Shown piece after piece: positions 41,000 to 49,113 of a stretch of 64,000 bases of DNA. Within the stretch, counting starts at the first letter, position 1, and every line of letters begins with the position of its first letter. Source of the stretch: Alcaligenaceae bacterium. GTDB lineage: Bacteria; Pseudomonadota; Gammaproteobacteria; Burkholderiales; Burkholderiaceae_B. Under the pieces are notes generated by a model, which saw only the letters and a list, made by a program, of their open reading frames with translations, made no database searches and was not told where the DNA came from. Location: NCBI GenBank assembly GCA_013416435.1, contig JACCEN010000002.1, positions 1-64,000 of the forward strand, read 5' to 3'. The translations under genes and the position numbers were made by a program.

Positions 41000-41470
41000 T
41001 CACGCTTGAGGCCCTGAAGAAACTACCATCGGACTCGAAAAATATGGCTCATCGCGCTTTGTCCGTCCGACGCCGCGCAACAGGCGCAGGCCATTGAAGA
41101 CCACAAGCAGGCTGGCCCCATGTCGGCGAACACCGCCATCCACATCGTCGCGCCGCCAAAGATCGCGAGAGCGAAAAATACAAGCTTGATGCCTAGCGCC
41201 AAGGTGATGTTTTGTCACAGGACCGCATAAGTCTTTTTCGACAGACGGATGATTTCGGGAATGCGGCGCAGGTCGTCGCTCATGATGAGTATGCCAGCCG
41301 CTTCTTTGGCCGCACCTGTGCCTATAGTCCCCATCGAGAATCAGATTTTCGCCGCCGCGAGGGAGGGGCTGTCGTTCACGCCGTCGCCCACCATACCCAC
41401 CTCCTCGCCCACTTCCATTAATGCTTCCACCTCTGCCCAACTCGATAATTTTGCTTCGCAAATTTTCGGA
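41000..41470 (-). pseudogene. heavy-metal P1B-type ATPase (ZntA/CadA-like) C-terminal remnant
   Basis: Minus-strand reading gives ALMEVGEEVGMVGDGVNDSPSL, the P-type hinge motif, then a stop. In other frames follow DDLRRIPEIIRLSKKTYAVL, a TGA, QNITLALGIKLVFFALAIFG, TMWMAVFADMG and, after loss of one G near 41119, SLLVVFNGLRLLRG. This is the last 140 residues of a Zn/Cd/Pb exporter, broken by at least two frameshifts and one stop, with the rest of the gene gone. It is inside the repeat-bounded region, beside the IS427-type element. Confidence 0.85.
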
Positions 41471-41524
41471 ACACCTTATTTCATGCGAGTGTTGAAGCGG
41501 CAATTTATGCCAATTTGCGAAGCA
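41452..41524. repeat. 13-bp inverted repeat TGCTTCGCAAATT / AATTTGCGAAGCA
   Basis: TGCTTCGCAAATT (41452-41464) is repeated inverted at 41512-41524, 47 bp apart. The 11-mer TGCTTCGCAAA also occurs in both copies of the tRNA-linked direct repeat (28971-28981 and 43664-43674). It could be a recombination site or terminal repeat of a lost element. The bases between and up to 41609 show no gene. Confidence 0.4.
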
Positions 41525-41616
41525 TAAATACAGCGAAAACCAGCATGAATACTTAAGGACAGTCTGATCAATAAGCCAGCCGAACGGAATTCATCAGCTG
41601 GAACGGCTAGAGCATG

Positions 41617-42003
41617 TTAACACAAACGCAGTCCATCCATCACGAGTACGAAATTGACGAATCCAATGAACATGAGATCCAGCTTTTCAAAGCGGGAGAA
41701 GATTCTTCGGTAGCCTTTGAGACGGCGAAACAATCGCTCTACCTCGTTTCGCCGTTGATACATCGCGCGGTCATACTCCCAGGGATCCAACCGCTTGGAG
41801 GACGGTGGTACGACAGGGATATAGCCAAGGTCGAGCGCAAGCTGCCGGGTCTCATTGCCCTCATAAGCGCGATCCATCAGCAAATGGACGGGCCGAGTGA
41901 GCGCGCCGAGCCGTTCGAGCAAGACGCGTCCCGCAGGCGCATCATGGGCCTGTCCGGTAGAAAGTGAGAACGCTACGGCAGTTCGATCATCCGCGGCAAC
42001 CAT
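41617..42003 (-). CDS. IS427-type transposase, second frame (OrfB part)
   Basis: The 128-residue distal part carries [14 protein letters not shown] with the second catalytic Asp and [19 protein letters not shown] with the Glu. Translation probably reaches this frame by -1 slippage on the A8 tract at about 42058-42065, as the N-terminal frame ends a short distance after. An independent start at ATG 42003 is possible but has no ribosome site. Confidence 0.85.
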   Translation of the reverse strand: MVAADDRTAVAFSLSTGQAHDAPAGRVLLERLGALTRPVHLLMDRAYEGNETRQLALDLGYIPVVPPSSKRLDPWEYDRAMYQRRNEVERLFRRLKGYRRIFSRFEKLDLMFIGFVNFVLVMDGLRLC

Positions 42004-42398
42004 ATGAATCTTGGTGTTCCAGCACCCTCTCGACTTTCCAATGGATTGGGGGCCGTTTTTTTTAAAGCGCCTGTGCCATCGGGATGCACCTTGATGCTGG
42101 TGCTGTCCAATGAGACCGCTTCGATCTTTATACGCACGATCTGATATCTCTGAAGCTCAGCAAACATCCGATCAAGAACCCCCGCCTTTGCCCAGCGGTT
42201 CATGCGCGTATAAACGGTGTGCCAGTTCCCGAATCGCTTGGGCAGACCGCGCCACTTACAGCCATGCTCGGCCACATAAAGGATGGCATTGAATACCTGC
42301 AAATTCGTTAGCTTGACATTGCCTCGCTGCCCGGGAAGGCAGCTCTCGATATGCGCAAATTGTTCAGGTGTGATTTCCATTCCAGTAGGATAGGCCAT
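41973..42398 (-). CDS. IS427-type transposase, first frame (OrfA part)
   Basis: A 141-residue reading frame with the N-terminal domain ITPEQFAHIESCLPGQRG and WRGLPKRFGNWHTVYTRMNRW, then the first catalytic Asp in [13 protein letters not shown]. In frame it runs on past GALKK for about 26 residues, but fusion to the next frame at the A8 tract gives the full transposase of about 265 residues. The slippery sequence is the same as in the element at the window start. Confidence 0.85.
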   Translation of the reverse strand: MAYPTGMEITPEQFAHIESCLPGQRGNVKLTNLQVFNAILYVAEHGCKWRGLPKRFGNWHTVYTRMNRWAKAGVLDRMFAELQRYQIVRIKIEAVSLDSTSIKVHPDGTGALKKTAPNPLESREGAGTPRFIWLPRMIELP

Positions 42399-42526
42399 GT
42401 TGTGGCTGATCGCCTATTAGTGTTAACACGCCCTAATTTTCAGGAAAACGGGAAGTTCATTTAAAAACCCGGTTTTTTCCGGCCCATTTACCCTAAAAGC
42501 GGCCCTTTTCCGGGCTCTTGGGTGCC

Positions 42527-43495
42527 TTATGGGCGCACCTCTGCCATCAAATGTCGACGCGCCATCCACAGATTGCTCAACGTAAACAGCGTCAGCAACT
42601 GCGCCGTGTTCTTCGCCAGCCCCCGATACCGCACCTTCGTATAGCCGAACTGACGCTTGATCACTCGAAACGGATGCTCCACCTTGGCTCGCAGACTGGC
42701 CTTGGTGTGTTCATAGGCGTCTTGCAACGACTGCACTGTCTTGCTCAACTTCTTGCGCAGGCTCGGGCGCAACGCAATATGCCACTGCACATCGCGTCCC
42801 TGGTGCTCTTCGCGCTTGCCCACACCTTGATAGCCCGCATCACCCAAGACCAGCTCTTCCTCTCCGTGCAGCAGCCCATCGACTTGCGTCACATCCGCCA
42901 CGTTGGCCGCGGTACCTACCATCGAATGCACCAGGCCCGTATGCAGATCGACCCCGATGTGCGCCTTCATGCCGAAGAAATAATTATTGCCTTTCTTGGT
43001 CTGGTGCATCTCGCGGTCCCGCGCGCCCTGGGTGTTCTTCGTGGAGCTGGGCGCATCGATGATCGTCGCGTCCACAATCGTGCCCCGGCGCACCATCAGC
43101 CCATAGTCTTGCAGCAGCAGGTTCACGCCTTCGAACATCTCTTCAGCGACATTGTTCTTCTCCAGAAGATGGCGAAAGTTCAAGATCGTCGTCTCATCCG
43201 GCACGCGACCACCGGGCAACTTGGCAAACTGACGCATCGAAAAACTGTCGTACAACGCCTCTTCCATCGCCGGATCGCTCAGGTTGAACCACTGCTGCAT
43301 GACGTGGATTCGCAGCATCGTCTCAATGGGATACGGCTGGCGACCCACCTTGCCCTCTTGCGGGTAGTGCTTGGCAATCTCACCGGCCAGGTAATCCCAC
43401 GGCACCGTGCGATCCATCTCGTTTAAGAACTTCTCGCGGCGTGTCTTCTTGCGCTTGCCGGCAAATTCCGCTTCAGAAAAACTCAGTTGGCTCAT
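42527..43495 (-). CDS. IS5-family transposase (IS5 subgroup), 322 residues
   Basis: A complete transposase. The N-terminal domain has FLNEMDRTVPWDYLAGEI, GRQPYPIETMLRIHVMQQWF and GRVPDETTILNFRHLLE. Catalytic residues are in GTIVDATIIDAPSSTKN (first Asp), LVLGDAGYQGVGKR (second Asp) and KVEHPFRVIKRQFGYTKVRY (Glu with the K/R motif). No stop or frameshift is seen. The right end of the element is probably near 43562 (TTGTTCAGAGG), 16 bp before the tRNA-Cys fragment. A matching left end was not found, so the left side may have been lost when the adjacent IS427-type element arrived. Confidence 0.9.
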   Translation of the reverse strand: MSQLSFSEAEFAGKRKKTRREKFLNEMDRTVPWDYLAGEIAKHYPQEGKVGRQPYPIETMLRIHVMQQWFNLSDPAMEEALYDSFSMRQFAKLPGGRVPDETTILNFRHLLEKNNVAEEMFEGVNLLLQDYGLMVRRGTIVDATIIDAPSSTKNTQGARDREMHQTKKGNNYFFGMKAHIGVDLHTGLVHSMVGTAANVADVTQVDGLLHGEEELVLGDAGYQGVGKREEHQGRDVQWHIALRPSLRKKLSKTVQSLQDAYEHTKASLRAKVEHPFRVIKRQFGYTKVRYRGLAKNTAQLLTLFTLSNLWMARRHLMAEVRP

Positions 43496-43578
43496 TGGGG
43501 AAACAGGTTCGTGATGGCTGATGGATGAAGTTTACCGATGAACAGGGGAATTGTTCAGAGGCTCCTTAACCTCATGGC

Positions 43579-43710
43579 CGGATTGCAAATCCGTGTACCC
43601 CGGTTCGATTCCGAATCGCCCTCCAAGATTCTTGCGGGCTTCGAGATATTTTTAAATAATCGATGCTTCGCAAAACAAAATTCAGCCCGCCACCCAAGCG
43701 GGCTTTTTTG
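43579..43710. repeat. 132-bp direct repeat, right copy (tRNA-Cys 3' fragment plus terminator)
   Basis: The right copy of the sequence at 28886-29017, including the terminator at 43685-43709. It starts inside the anticodon stem, so the tRNA part (43579-43625) is a fragment without 5' half. The acceptor-stem strand is altered (AATCGCCC in place of AGTCGCGCC). The decay fits a right attachment remnant that no longer needs to be functional. The right side (43711 on) reads as ordinary chromosome with a GGGCT hairpin at about 43730-43763. Confidence 0.9.
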
Positions 43711-43852
43711 CGTCGGTACGCCGTGACGCCCACGGGCTACCAGCCAATCAAGCCCGTGGCAGCCGTGCGCATGGGGTATCCTTCGGTTTTCAGAACTGAA
43801 TACCTTGCTGCGGGTACGAACGCGCCCCGGCAATGAAGGAGGAATGCGTGGC

Positions 43853-44893
43853 ATGATTGATCTTGTCGACCGCCTGTCGGAATCCATGGCCGCAGCGCGC
43901 ACCCTGGAAGATCTTGCCCGTCCGATGCTGGAAATGCTGGAGGAAGTGACGGGACTTGAATCCACCTACCTTACCACCATAGACCTGGCACAAGGCACGC
44001 AGAGCATTCTGTATGCCCGCAATACGCGGACGATGCAGATTCCTGAAGGACTGACCGTTCCCTGGCAAGACACGCTGTGCAAACGAGCGCTCGATGAGGG
44101 CCGGATGTTCACCGACGATGTGGGCGATTGCTGGGGGGACTCGGAAGCCGCCGCAGCGCTGGGCATACAGACCTATCTGAGCACGCCCGTATATGCCGGC
44201 GAAGGCATGCTGTACGGCACCTTGTGCGCGGCCAGTTCGGCACGACATAAGATGAACGACCATGCCCGCCGTGTACTGTCGCTCTTTGCGCGCCTGATCG
44301 GTGGGCAAATCGAGCGCGAATGGCTGCTGGACCAATTGCTGAGCGCCAATGCCAAACTGTCCAGCATGGCGGCGACGGACACTCTGACCAAGCTGCCCAA
44401 TCGGCGGGCGCTGCTGGATTTGCTCCAGCGCCAATTGGAACAAGCGAACCGGCAGAATGCGACGGTCCTGGTGGGCTTTTTGGACCTCGATTACTTCAAG
44501 GAGATCAACGACCTGCACGGGCATGCCGTCGGCGATCGGTTTCTTGCGGCCATGGCCGTCCAGCTACGCCAGGCGCTGCGCACCCAGGATGTCGTCGCTC
44601 GTTATGGCGGCGACGAGTTCGTCGTCTGCGGGCCGGGACCGGATCCCGGCGCCGATGTGAACGCTGCGCTGCAAGCCTTCATCGAGCGCATAAGCCAAAG
44701 CACTGTGGGCCGGTTCAACTGCCTGGACGTCGTCATCGACTATGCCGGCGCCAGTGTGGGCGGCGTGGCGGTGCTGCCGCATACGGCAGACGCCGACACC
44801 GCCCTGGAATGCGCTGACCAAGCCATGTACCGGGTGAAGCAGGCGCGGCGCGCTGTGGCCGACAGTCGTCAAGCCATCGCCAGGAAAGCATGA
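43853..44893 (+). CDS. GAF-GGDEF diguanylate cyclase
   Basis: A 346-residue protein. An N-terminal GAF domain (about residues 5-145, TYLTTIDLAQGTQSIL, PWQDTLCKRALDEG, YLSTPVYAGEGMLYGTLCA) senses a small ligand or redox state. The C-terminal GGDEF domain makes c-di-GMP: TDTLTKLPNRRALLD, then GFLDLDYFKEIND (metal and base) and the active loop RYGGDEFVV. An RTQD I-site, five residues ahead of GGDEF, gives product inhibition. ATG 43853 has AAGGAGG 10 bp upstream; ATG 43844 is too close to it. It is the first core gene right of the IS-rich region. Confidence 0.9.
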   Translation: MIDLVDRLSESMAAARTLEDLARPMLEMLEEVTGLESTYLTTIDLAQGTQSILYARNTRTMQIPEGLTVPWQDTLCKRALDEGRMFTDDVGDCWGDSEAAAALGIQTYLSTPVYAGEGMLYGTLCAASSARHKMNDHARRVLSLFARLIGGQIEREWLLDQLLSANAKLSSMAATDTLTKLPNRRALLDLLQRQLEQANRQNATVLVGFLDLDYFKEINDLHGHAVGDRFLAAMAVQLRQALRTQDVVARYGGDEFVVCGPGPDPGADVNAALQAFIERISQSTVGRFNCLDVVIDYAGASVGGVAVLPHTADADTALECADQAMYRVKQARRAVADSRQAIARKA

Positions 44894-44941
44894 ACCGATA
44901 GCTCGGCCGGCCTTACCCCGTGACCCTTTACTGGAGATGCC

Positions 44942-45263
44942 ATGAAAAACGAATGGGCTCTTGTCGACGAATACATTGTCGATCGCCTTCTGCCGCCGGA
45001 CCCGGTCATGGACAGCGTTCTGTCCGCCAATGCGTCCGCCGGCTTGCCCGCGATCGATGTCGCGCCCCGGAACGGTGATCATCGGCGACAACGTCGTGCG
45101 CGGTGGAAAGATCAAGGATTCCACCGATCAGGATCCAAGCATTCAAGGCATGCGACAGTTCTATGACCGGATGTCGAGCGAACCACGCCTCACCGCCACG
45201 GCGGTTCAGACGGTGGGCAGCAAGGGCTGGGACGGTTTTTCCATTGCGATCGTGAATGGATGA
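44942..45263 (+). pseudogene. O-methyltransferase remnant with internal deletion
   Basis: The first frame reads MKNEWALVDEYIVDRLLPPD then ANASAGLPAIDVAP, and the second (from about 45065) reads GTVIIGDNVVRGGKIKDSTD and ends TVGSKGWDGFSIAIVNG. These are the N- and C-terminal ends of a SAM-dependent O-methyltransferase of about 220 residues. The middle, including the SAM-binding motif, is missing and the frames no longer match. A single internal deletion explains it. GGAG is still present before the ATG. Confidence 0.85.
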
Positions 45264-45320
45264 GGGGACAGACCCCGTAGTAGCGGCTGAGGGGTCAGAC
45301 CCCGTACGGGGTCTGACCCC
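45264..45320. repeat. GGGGTC nested palindrome, cluster A
   Basis: A perfect 30-bp palindrome lies at 45291-45320 (halves GGGGTCAGACCCC and GGGGTCTGACCCC with GTAC-type centre). A half-copy with GGGGACAGACCCC precedes it at 45264-45276. It lies between the broken methyltransferase gene and the convergent barrel gene (stop at 45331). Each half is itself able to fold. Confidence 0.85.
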
Positions 45321-45330
45321 AAAAACGTTT

Positions 45331-46131
45331 CTAGAATCGATACTGCAGCCCGGCCACGAACAGGTTGTAATGCTGCCGCCCCATGTTGAAGCGCCATGTC
45401 GTCGTGGGTAGATGCAAGCCCGGGTAATCCGTGGCGCCGAAGGTATAGCTCGTGGCTTCGACGGAAAGATACCTGTATTCCGTGAACAGGTACAGATTCT
45501 TGCTGATTTCTCCTTTGATGCCCGCCTTCAGCTGGACGGCGAAGGCGGAATCCGATGCGCTGGGGTCCGAATTGAAATGATTGATGCCGGGCTCTGACGG
45601 GTTGGCGGAATCGGAATCCTTGATGGACAGAAAGGCCATTCCTGCGCCCGCCCCGACATATGGCAGGATTCTGTCCGAATAAGGTGTCTTGAAGTTCAAG
45701 ATGACGTTCGCCAGAACGACGCCTGCCGTCATGGGCGTGCTGACGTATTGCGTGCCCAAGGCGCGCGGCACGACGGGCATTTCGCCCGTAGGCGTATGCT
45801 TGCCGATATAAAAGCTTTCAAGCTCCACGGCGGGCCGCAGCGCCCACTTCGACTGCCCCAGCTCCCAACGGCTCCATTCGTAGCCCAGCTGCGCGCCGCC
45901 CAGGGCTACCCGGGTGCTGCTGCCGGTCGAGCCGTTTGCGTCGATGGGCAATGGCCTTGGCAGATTGAGGACCTGGCCTTGCTGCCGCATGCTCGTCGCA
46001 ATGGAAGCGCCAAGGCCGCCAAACACACCCACATAGACGCCCTGATCGATTGCCGACGTGTCTGCCGACAAGGCCGGCTCGCAGGCCAGCACGGCGGCAA
46101 GCCCGAGCGCGATGAAGTTTGACTTCGCCAT
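45331..46131 (-). CDS. outer-membrane beta-barrel protein
   Basis: A 266-residue protein with a signal peptide (residues 1-22, AVLACEPALSA). The mature part has alternating strand patterns (YVGVFGGLGASIATSMRQ, RVALGGAQLGYEWSRWELG, VVLANVILNFKTPYSDRILPYVGAGAGMAFL) and ends with the barrel signature VAGLQYRF. It looks like an eight-strand OmpA/OmpW-type barrel. AGGAGG precedes the ATG. Its role is unknown. The 3' end is bordered by a nested GGGGTC palindrome that may act as its terminator. Confidence 0.85.
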   Translation of the reverse strand: MAKSNFIALGLAAVLACEPALSADTSAIDQGVYVGVFGGLGASIATSMRQQGQVLNLPRPLPIDANGSTGSSTRVALGGAQLGYEWSRWELGQSKWALRPAVELESFYIGKHTPTGEMPVVPRALGTQYVSTPMTAGVVLANVILNFKTPYSDRILPYVGAGAGMAFLSIKDSDSANPSEPGINHFNSDPSASDSAFAVQLKAGIKGEISKNLYLFTEYRYLSVEATSYTFGATDYPGLHLPTTTWRFNMGRQHYNLFVAGLQYRF

Positions 46132-46330
46132 GCATCCCTCCTGGCATTTGTAACGAAAAGAAAATGCCCCACATACTAACTGGTTTGGCGCGGCGGCGCC
46201 ATGTGGTTTTCCTGAAGGTCGCTCAACAGGTCCGGGCGCCTTATGACGTAAAGCTATGTCGGTCTAGCGATTAAGTAGTTCGCCCCAGCGGATTGCCTCT
46301 CTACAATTTTTGTTCAAAAGAGGAGCTTTC

Positions 46331-46990
46331 ATGTTTGCGACTTTCATCGATGCGCTCATGCAGTCGTTCGGCGAGACACTGGCCATGGTGGCGGTGGCGG
46401 GCGTAAGCGGCATCATGACGGGCGTCCCGCTCGGGATGGCGCTGCATCTGGAGCGGCAACATACTGCAGCCGAAGGACGCGGCACGCTGATCGGCTTGCT
46501 GGCCCGGCTCGTCGTTCAAGGCATTCGGGCCACGCCGGCCATAGTCGTGCTGGTTGTCGCCATGACGCTCGTTCGCCAATTGCCCATCGCGCCCGGCGGC
46601 CTTGTGGCGATGATACTTCCTCTCTCCTTGCTATCGGCCCTGTTCATTGCAAGAAGGACGGAAGTCGCCCTGAACACGGTCGACCACAATCTGGTCGAGG
46701 CCGCCCGCAGCATGGGCGCGAGCAATTGGCAGATCGCCCTCAATTTGCTTTTGCCGGAGCGCCGTCCCGAGCTCATTTCAACAGCGGGGCTTGCGCTGGC
46801 GGCACTGGTGGGGTATTCGACGCTGGTGGGCGCCATTGGCGGCAGCGGCCTGGGAGCCCTCGGCATGCGCTATGGCTATCAAGAATTTCTTCCGGAAGCG
46901 ATGCTGGCCATCGTTGCGATATTGCTGGCTCTGGCCGAAGCGGCGCAGTCGACGGCATTTCTTCTCGCACGCCGCTTCGACAGGCGCTGA
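46331..46990 (+). CDS. MetI-type ABC transporter permease without partners
   Basis: A 219-residue permease of the methionine importer type with five spans. ALMQSFGETLAMVAVAGVSG opens the first span and the EAA motif, VEAARSMGASNWQIALNLLLP, is at about residues 126-146. ALVGYSTLVGAIGGSGLGALG is typical for MetI. AGGAG is 5 bp ahead of ATG 46331. No metN ATPase or metQ binding protein lies within the window next to it, so either a distant ATPase serves it or it is left over. It is followed by a conserved hypothetical gene 44 bp on. Confidence 0.87.
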   Translation: MFATFIDALMQSFGETLAMVAVAGVSGIMTGVPLGMALHLERQHTAAEGRGTLIGLLARLVVQGIRATPAIVVLVVAMTLVRQLPIAPGGLVAMILPLSLLSALFIARRTEVALNTVDHNLVEAARSMGASNWQIALNLLLPERRPELISTAGLALAALVGYSTLVGAIGGSGLGALGMRYGYQEFLPEAMLAIVAILLALAEAAQSTAFLLARRFDRR

Positions 46991-47034
46991 GCTCCAGACC
47001 TATACTTGTCATATCCCTTTGACGAGAAGCAACC

Positions 47035-47661
47035 ATGGACGAGAATGTCATCGCCGCCATGGCGCGCTGGCCCGGCGTTCCCGCGGTATTCGGCTGGCTG
47101 TCGCTGAACGAACGCGGCCAGTGGCGGCTGCATCCTGCAGGCGATGCGCTGGCCGATGCCGACGCCCCGGACCCTTACGCCAGGCAAGGCACTTCCATCA
47201 CTAGCCCCCAGATCCTGCAATTCATGGGGCGCAACTATGAATGCGACGAGACGGGCCGCTGGTTTTTCCAGAACGGGCCGCAAAAAGTCTATGTGCGCCT
47301 GGACGCCGCGCCATTTGTCCTGCACACCGGAAACCCGACGGATGGCAGACCCAGTCTGCATACCCACACTGGTCTGCAAGTCACGCGCGTCGCATCGTGG
47401 TGGCTGACGGAAGCCGGGCGCCTCTATGCACTGACCGATCCCGGCCCCGGCCTGGTTGCGGGGCGCGACCTCGATTCCGTGCTCGACGCGCTGCGCGCCA
47501 CGGACGGCACGAAAGTGCTCGACGTCCTGGAAGCCGGCGGCGGCGCCCCGCCCGGATTAACGGTCCTGGGACCGGCCACGGACGCCTGTCCATTGCACTT
47601 CTGCAAAGAAGCCGACATACCGTCCCGGCTCGGATTCGTCCGCCTTCCTCGGGCCGACTGA
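47035..47661 (+). CDS. conserved hypothetical protein
   Basis: A 208-residue soluble protein with no signal peptide or span. Recognisable patches are FGWLSLNERGQWRLHP, GTSITSPQILQFMGRNYECD, GRWFFQNGPQKVYVRLDAAP, and a C-terminal ATDACPLHFCKEADIP with two Cys separated by four residues, which may bind metal or form a disulfide. It seems to belong to a group of betaproteobacterial proteins of unknown function with a Trp-rich middle (VASWWLTEAGRLYAL). It is placed ahead of the Nudix gene by 55 bp on the same strand. Confidence 0.7.
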   Translation: MDENVIAAMARWPGVPAVFGWLSLNERGQWRLHPAGDALADADAPDPYARQGTSITSPQILQFMGRNYECDETGRWFFQNGPQKVYVRLDAAPFVLHTGNPTDGRPSLHTHTGLQVTRVASWWLTEAGRLYALTDPGPGLVAGRDLDSVLDALRATDGTKVLDVLEAGGGAPPGLTVLGPATDACPLHFCKEADIPSRLGFVRLPRAD

Positions 47662-47716
47662 TAGAATCGCCGCATGGGCCACGCCCGTCCCTCGGCCTTT
47701 TCGGTAGAATCTGTTC

Positions 47717-48307
47717 ATGACATCGCACGCTCCCGCCTTCTACTTCCCCGCCCCGCGCGCACAAAAATTCTGCAGCCAGTGCGGCACGCCCATTACGCAA
47801 CGCATTCCGCCGGACGACAATCGCGTCCGCGATGTCTGCGATCATTGCGGTGCCGTGCACTATCAGAATCCGCGCAATGTGGTGGGGGTCCTGCCGGTCT
47901 GGGGCGACAAGATCCTGCTGTGCCGGCGCGCCATCGAACCGCGCTACAACAAATGGACATTGCCGGCGGGTTTCATGGAATTGGGCGAAACGTCTGCGCA
48001 GGGCGCAATGCGCGAAACACAGGAAGAAGCCGGTGCCCAGATCGAGTTAGGCCCCCTCTACACGGTCATCGATGTTCCGCACGCCGAGCAAGTCCATCTG
48101 TTCTACCTGGCGAAGGTGCTCAGCGCAGACCTCTTTCCCGGACCTGAAAGCCTGGAGGCAGACTTTTTCACCATAGACGAGATTCCCTGGGGAGAACTGG
48201 CGTTTCGCACCGTCATCACCACGCTGGAACACTATGTCGAAGACCGCAAGCAAGGCGTATTTCCGGTGCACCATTACGACATTCCCATCCCGTATCCCAA
48301 ACAGTAA
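47717..48307 (+). CDS. Nudix hydrolase with N-terminal zinc ribbon
   Basis: A 196-residue enzyme. The zinc ribbon is FCSQCGTPI with VCDHCGAVHY (Cys at CxxC pairs). The Nudix box GFMELGETSAQGAMRETQEE AG-type (GX5EX7REX2EEXG) binds Mg and cleaves a nucleoside diphosphate linkage. The ribbon plus domain resembles NudC/NADH pyrophosphatase, which removes NAD caps from RNA, but the SQPWPFPxS tail of that enzyme is absent. It starts a run of genes Nudix - aat - bpt - pyrD, the typical betaproteobacterial order; the next gene starts 9 bp after this stop. Confidence 0.88.
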   Translation: MTSHAPAFYFPAPRAQKFCSQCGTPITQRIPPDDNRVRDVCDHCGAVHYQNPRNVVGVLPVWGDKILLCRRAIEPRYNKWTLPAGFMELGETSAQGAMRETQEEAGAQIELGPLYTVIDVPHAEQVHLFYLAKVLSADLFPGPESLEADFFTIDEIPWGELAFRTVITTLEHYVEDRKQGVFPVHHYDIPIPYPKQ

Positions 48308-48316
48308 GGACGCATC

Positions 48317-49069
48317 GTGGGTAGCCTGACCTGGCTGGATGACACCACACCGTTTCCGCATCCCGACAACGCCATGCCCGAAGGTCTGCTTGCCGCGGGC
48401 GCCACGCTGACGGTAGAACGCCTGATGCAGGCTTATCGGCAAGGGATATTTCCCTGGTTCAACCCTGGCGACCCGGTCCTCTGGTGGAGTCCCGATCCCC
48501 GCATGGTGCTGGCTTGCGCGGACTTCAAGGTCTCGCACTCAATGTCCAAGAAGCTGCGCCAGACAGCCCGCCTGGAACGCACCGGGAAAGCACGCGTGCG
48601 CATCGCCACCGACACGGCCTTTTCTTCGGTCATCCAGGCTTGCGCGGAGCCACGCGCGGCCCAGCATGGCACATGGATCTCGCCAGCCGTCCAGCGCGCC
48701 TATCTCGACTGGCACCAGGCGGGCTATGCCCACAGCATAGAAACCTGGATCGATGGCCGGCTGGCGGGCGGGCTGTATGGCGTGTGCATGGGCCGCTTCT
48801 TCTTCGGCGAATCCATGTTCAGCAAGGTGCCCGACGCCAGCAAACTAGCCCTGGCCTACCTGGTTCGATACCTGCGTGTGCAAGGCATCGACCATATCGA
48901 TTGCCAGCAGCAGACGGGCCACCTGGCCAGCCTGGGCGCCCGCCCAATCAGCCGCCGCGCCTTCATGGCATTGCTCGACGAACGCCTGCGCCTGCCCGAG
49001 CCCGAGTGGCGTCCGGGCCAACTGCTGGCGGACGGCACGCTTGCGCCCATGGAAGAAACCGCCGCATAA
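48317..49069 (+). CDS. aat: leucyl/phenylalanyl-tRNA--protein transferase
   Basis: A 250-residue GNAT-fold transferase of the N-degron pathway. It moves Leu or Phe from aminoacyl-tRNA to N-terminal Arg or Lys, marking proteins for ClpSAP. Motifs: [92 protein letters not shown] and [20 protein letters not shown]. The start is GTG at 48317 and the length fits the family (230-250). It is next to bpt, the second N-degron enzyme, in one operon. Confidence 0.96.
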   Translation: MGSLTWLDDTTPFPHPDNAMPEGLLAAGATLTVERLMQAYRQGIFPWFNPGDPVLWWSPDPRMVLACADFKVSHSMSKKLRQTARLERTGKARVRIATDTAFSSVIQACAEPRAAQHGTWISPAVQRAYLDWHQAGYAHSIETWIDGRLAGGLYGVCMGRFFFGESMFSKVPDASKLALAYLVRYLRVQGIDHIDCQQQTGHLASLGARPISRRAFMALLDERLRLPEPEWRPGQLLADGTLAPMEETAA

Positions 49070-49113
49070 TTAATTGTCAGCGTGAGAACGCCAAGCATCA
49101 TCGAGCCCCCGCC

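Larger units (their letters stand above)
41610..42433 (-). mobile_element. complete IS5-family IS427-type element, 824 bp
   Basis: Terminal inverted repeats GAGCATGTTAACAC (left) and, read inward, GGGCGTGTTAACAC (right) match at 12 of 14 bases. A TA dinucleotide lies on each side (41608-41609 and 42434-42435). Two overlapping transposase frames are present. It is a relative of the partial element at the window start, with about 80-85 percent protein similarity by eye, so the two inserted independently. Confidence 0.88.

Noticed and set aside
29914-43495. A composite transposon formed by the flanking IS5-family elements
   Set aside because: The transposases at 29914, 41610 and 42527 belong to different groups, so no pair of identical IS copies brackets the operon.
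28860-43710. Integrase or excisionase gene for the island
   Set aside because: No tyrosine or serine recombinase signature could be found on either strand between the repeats; the only DDE proteins are IS transposases.
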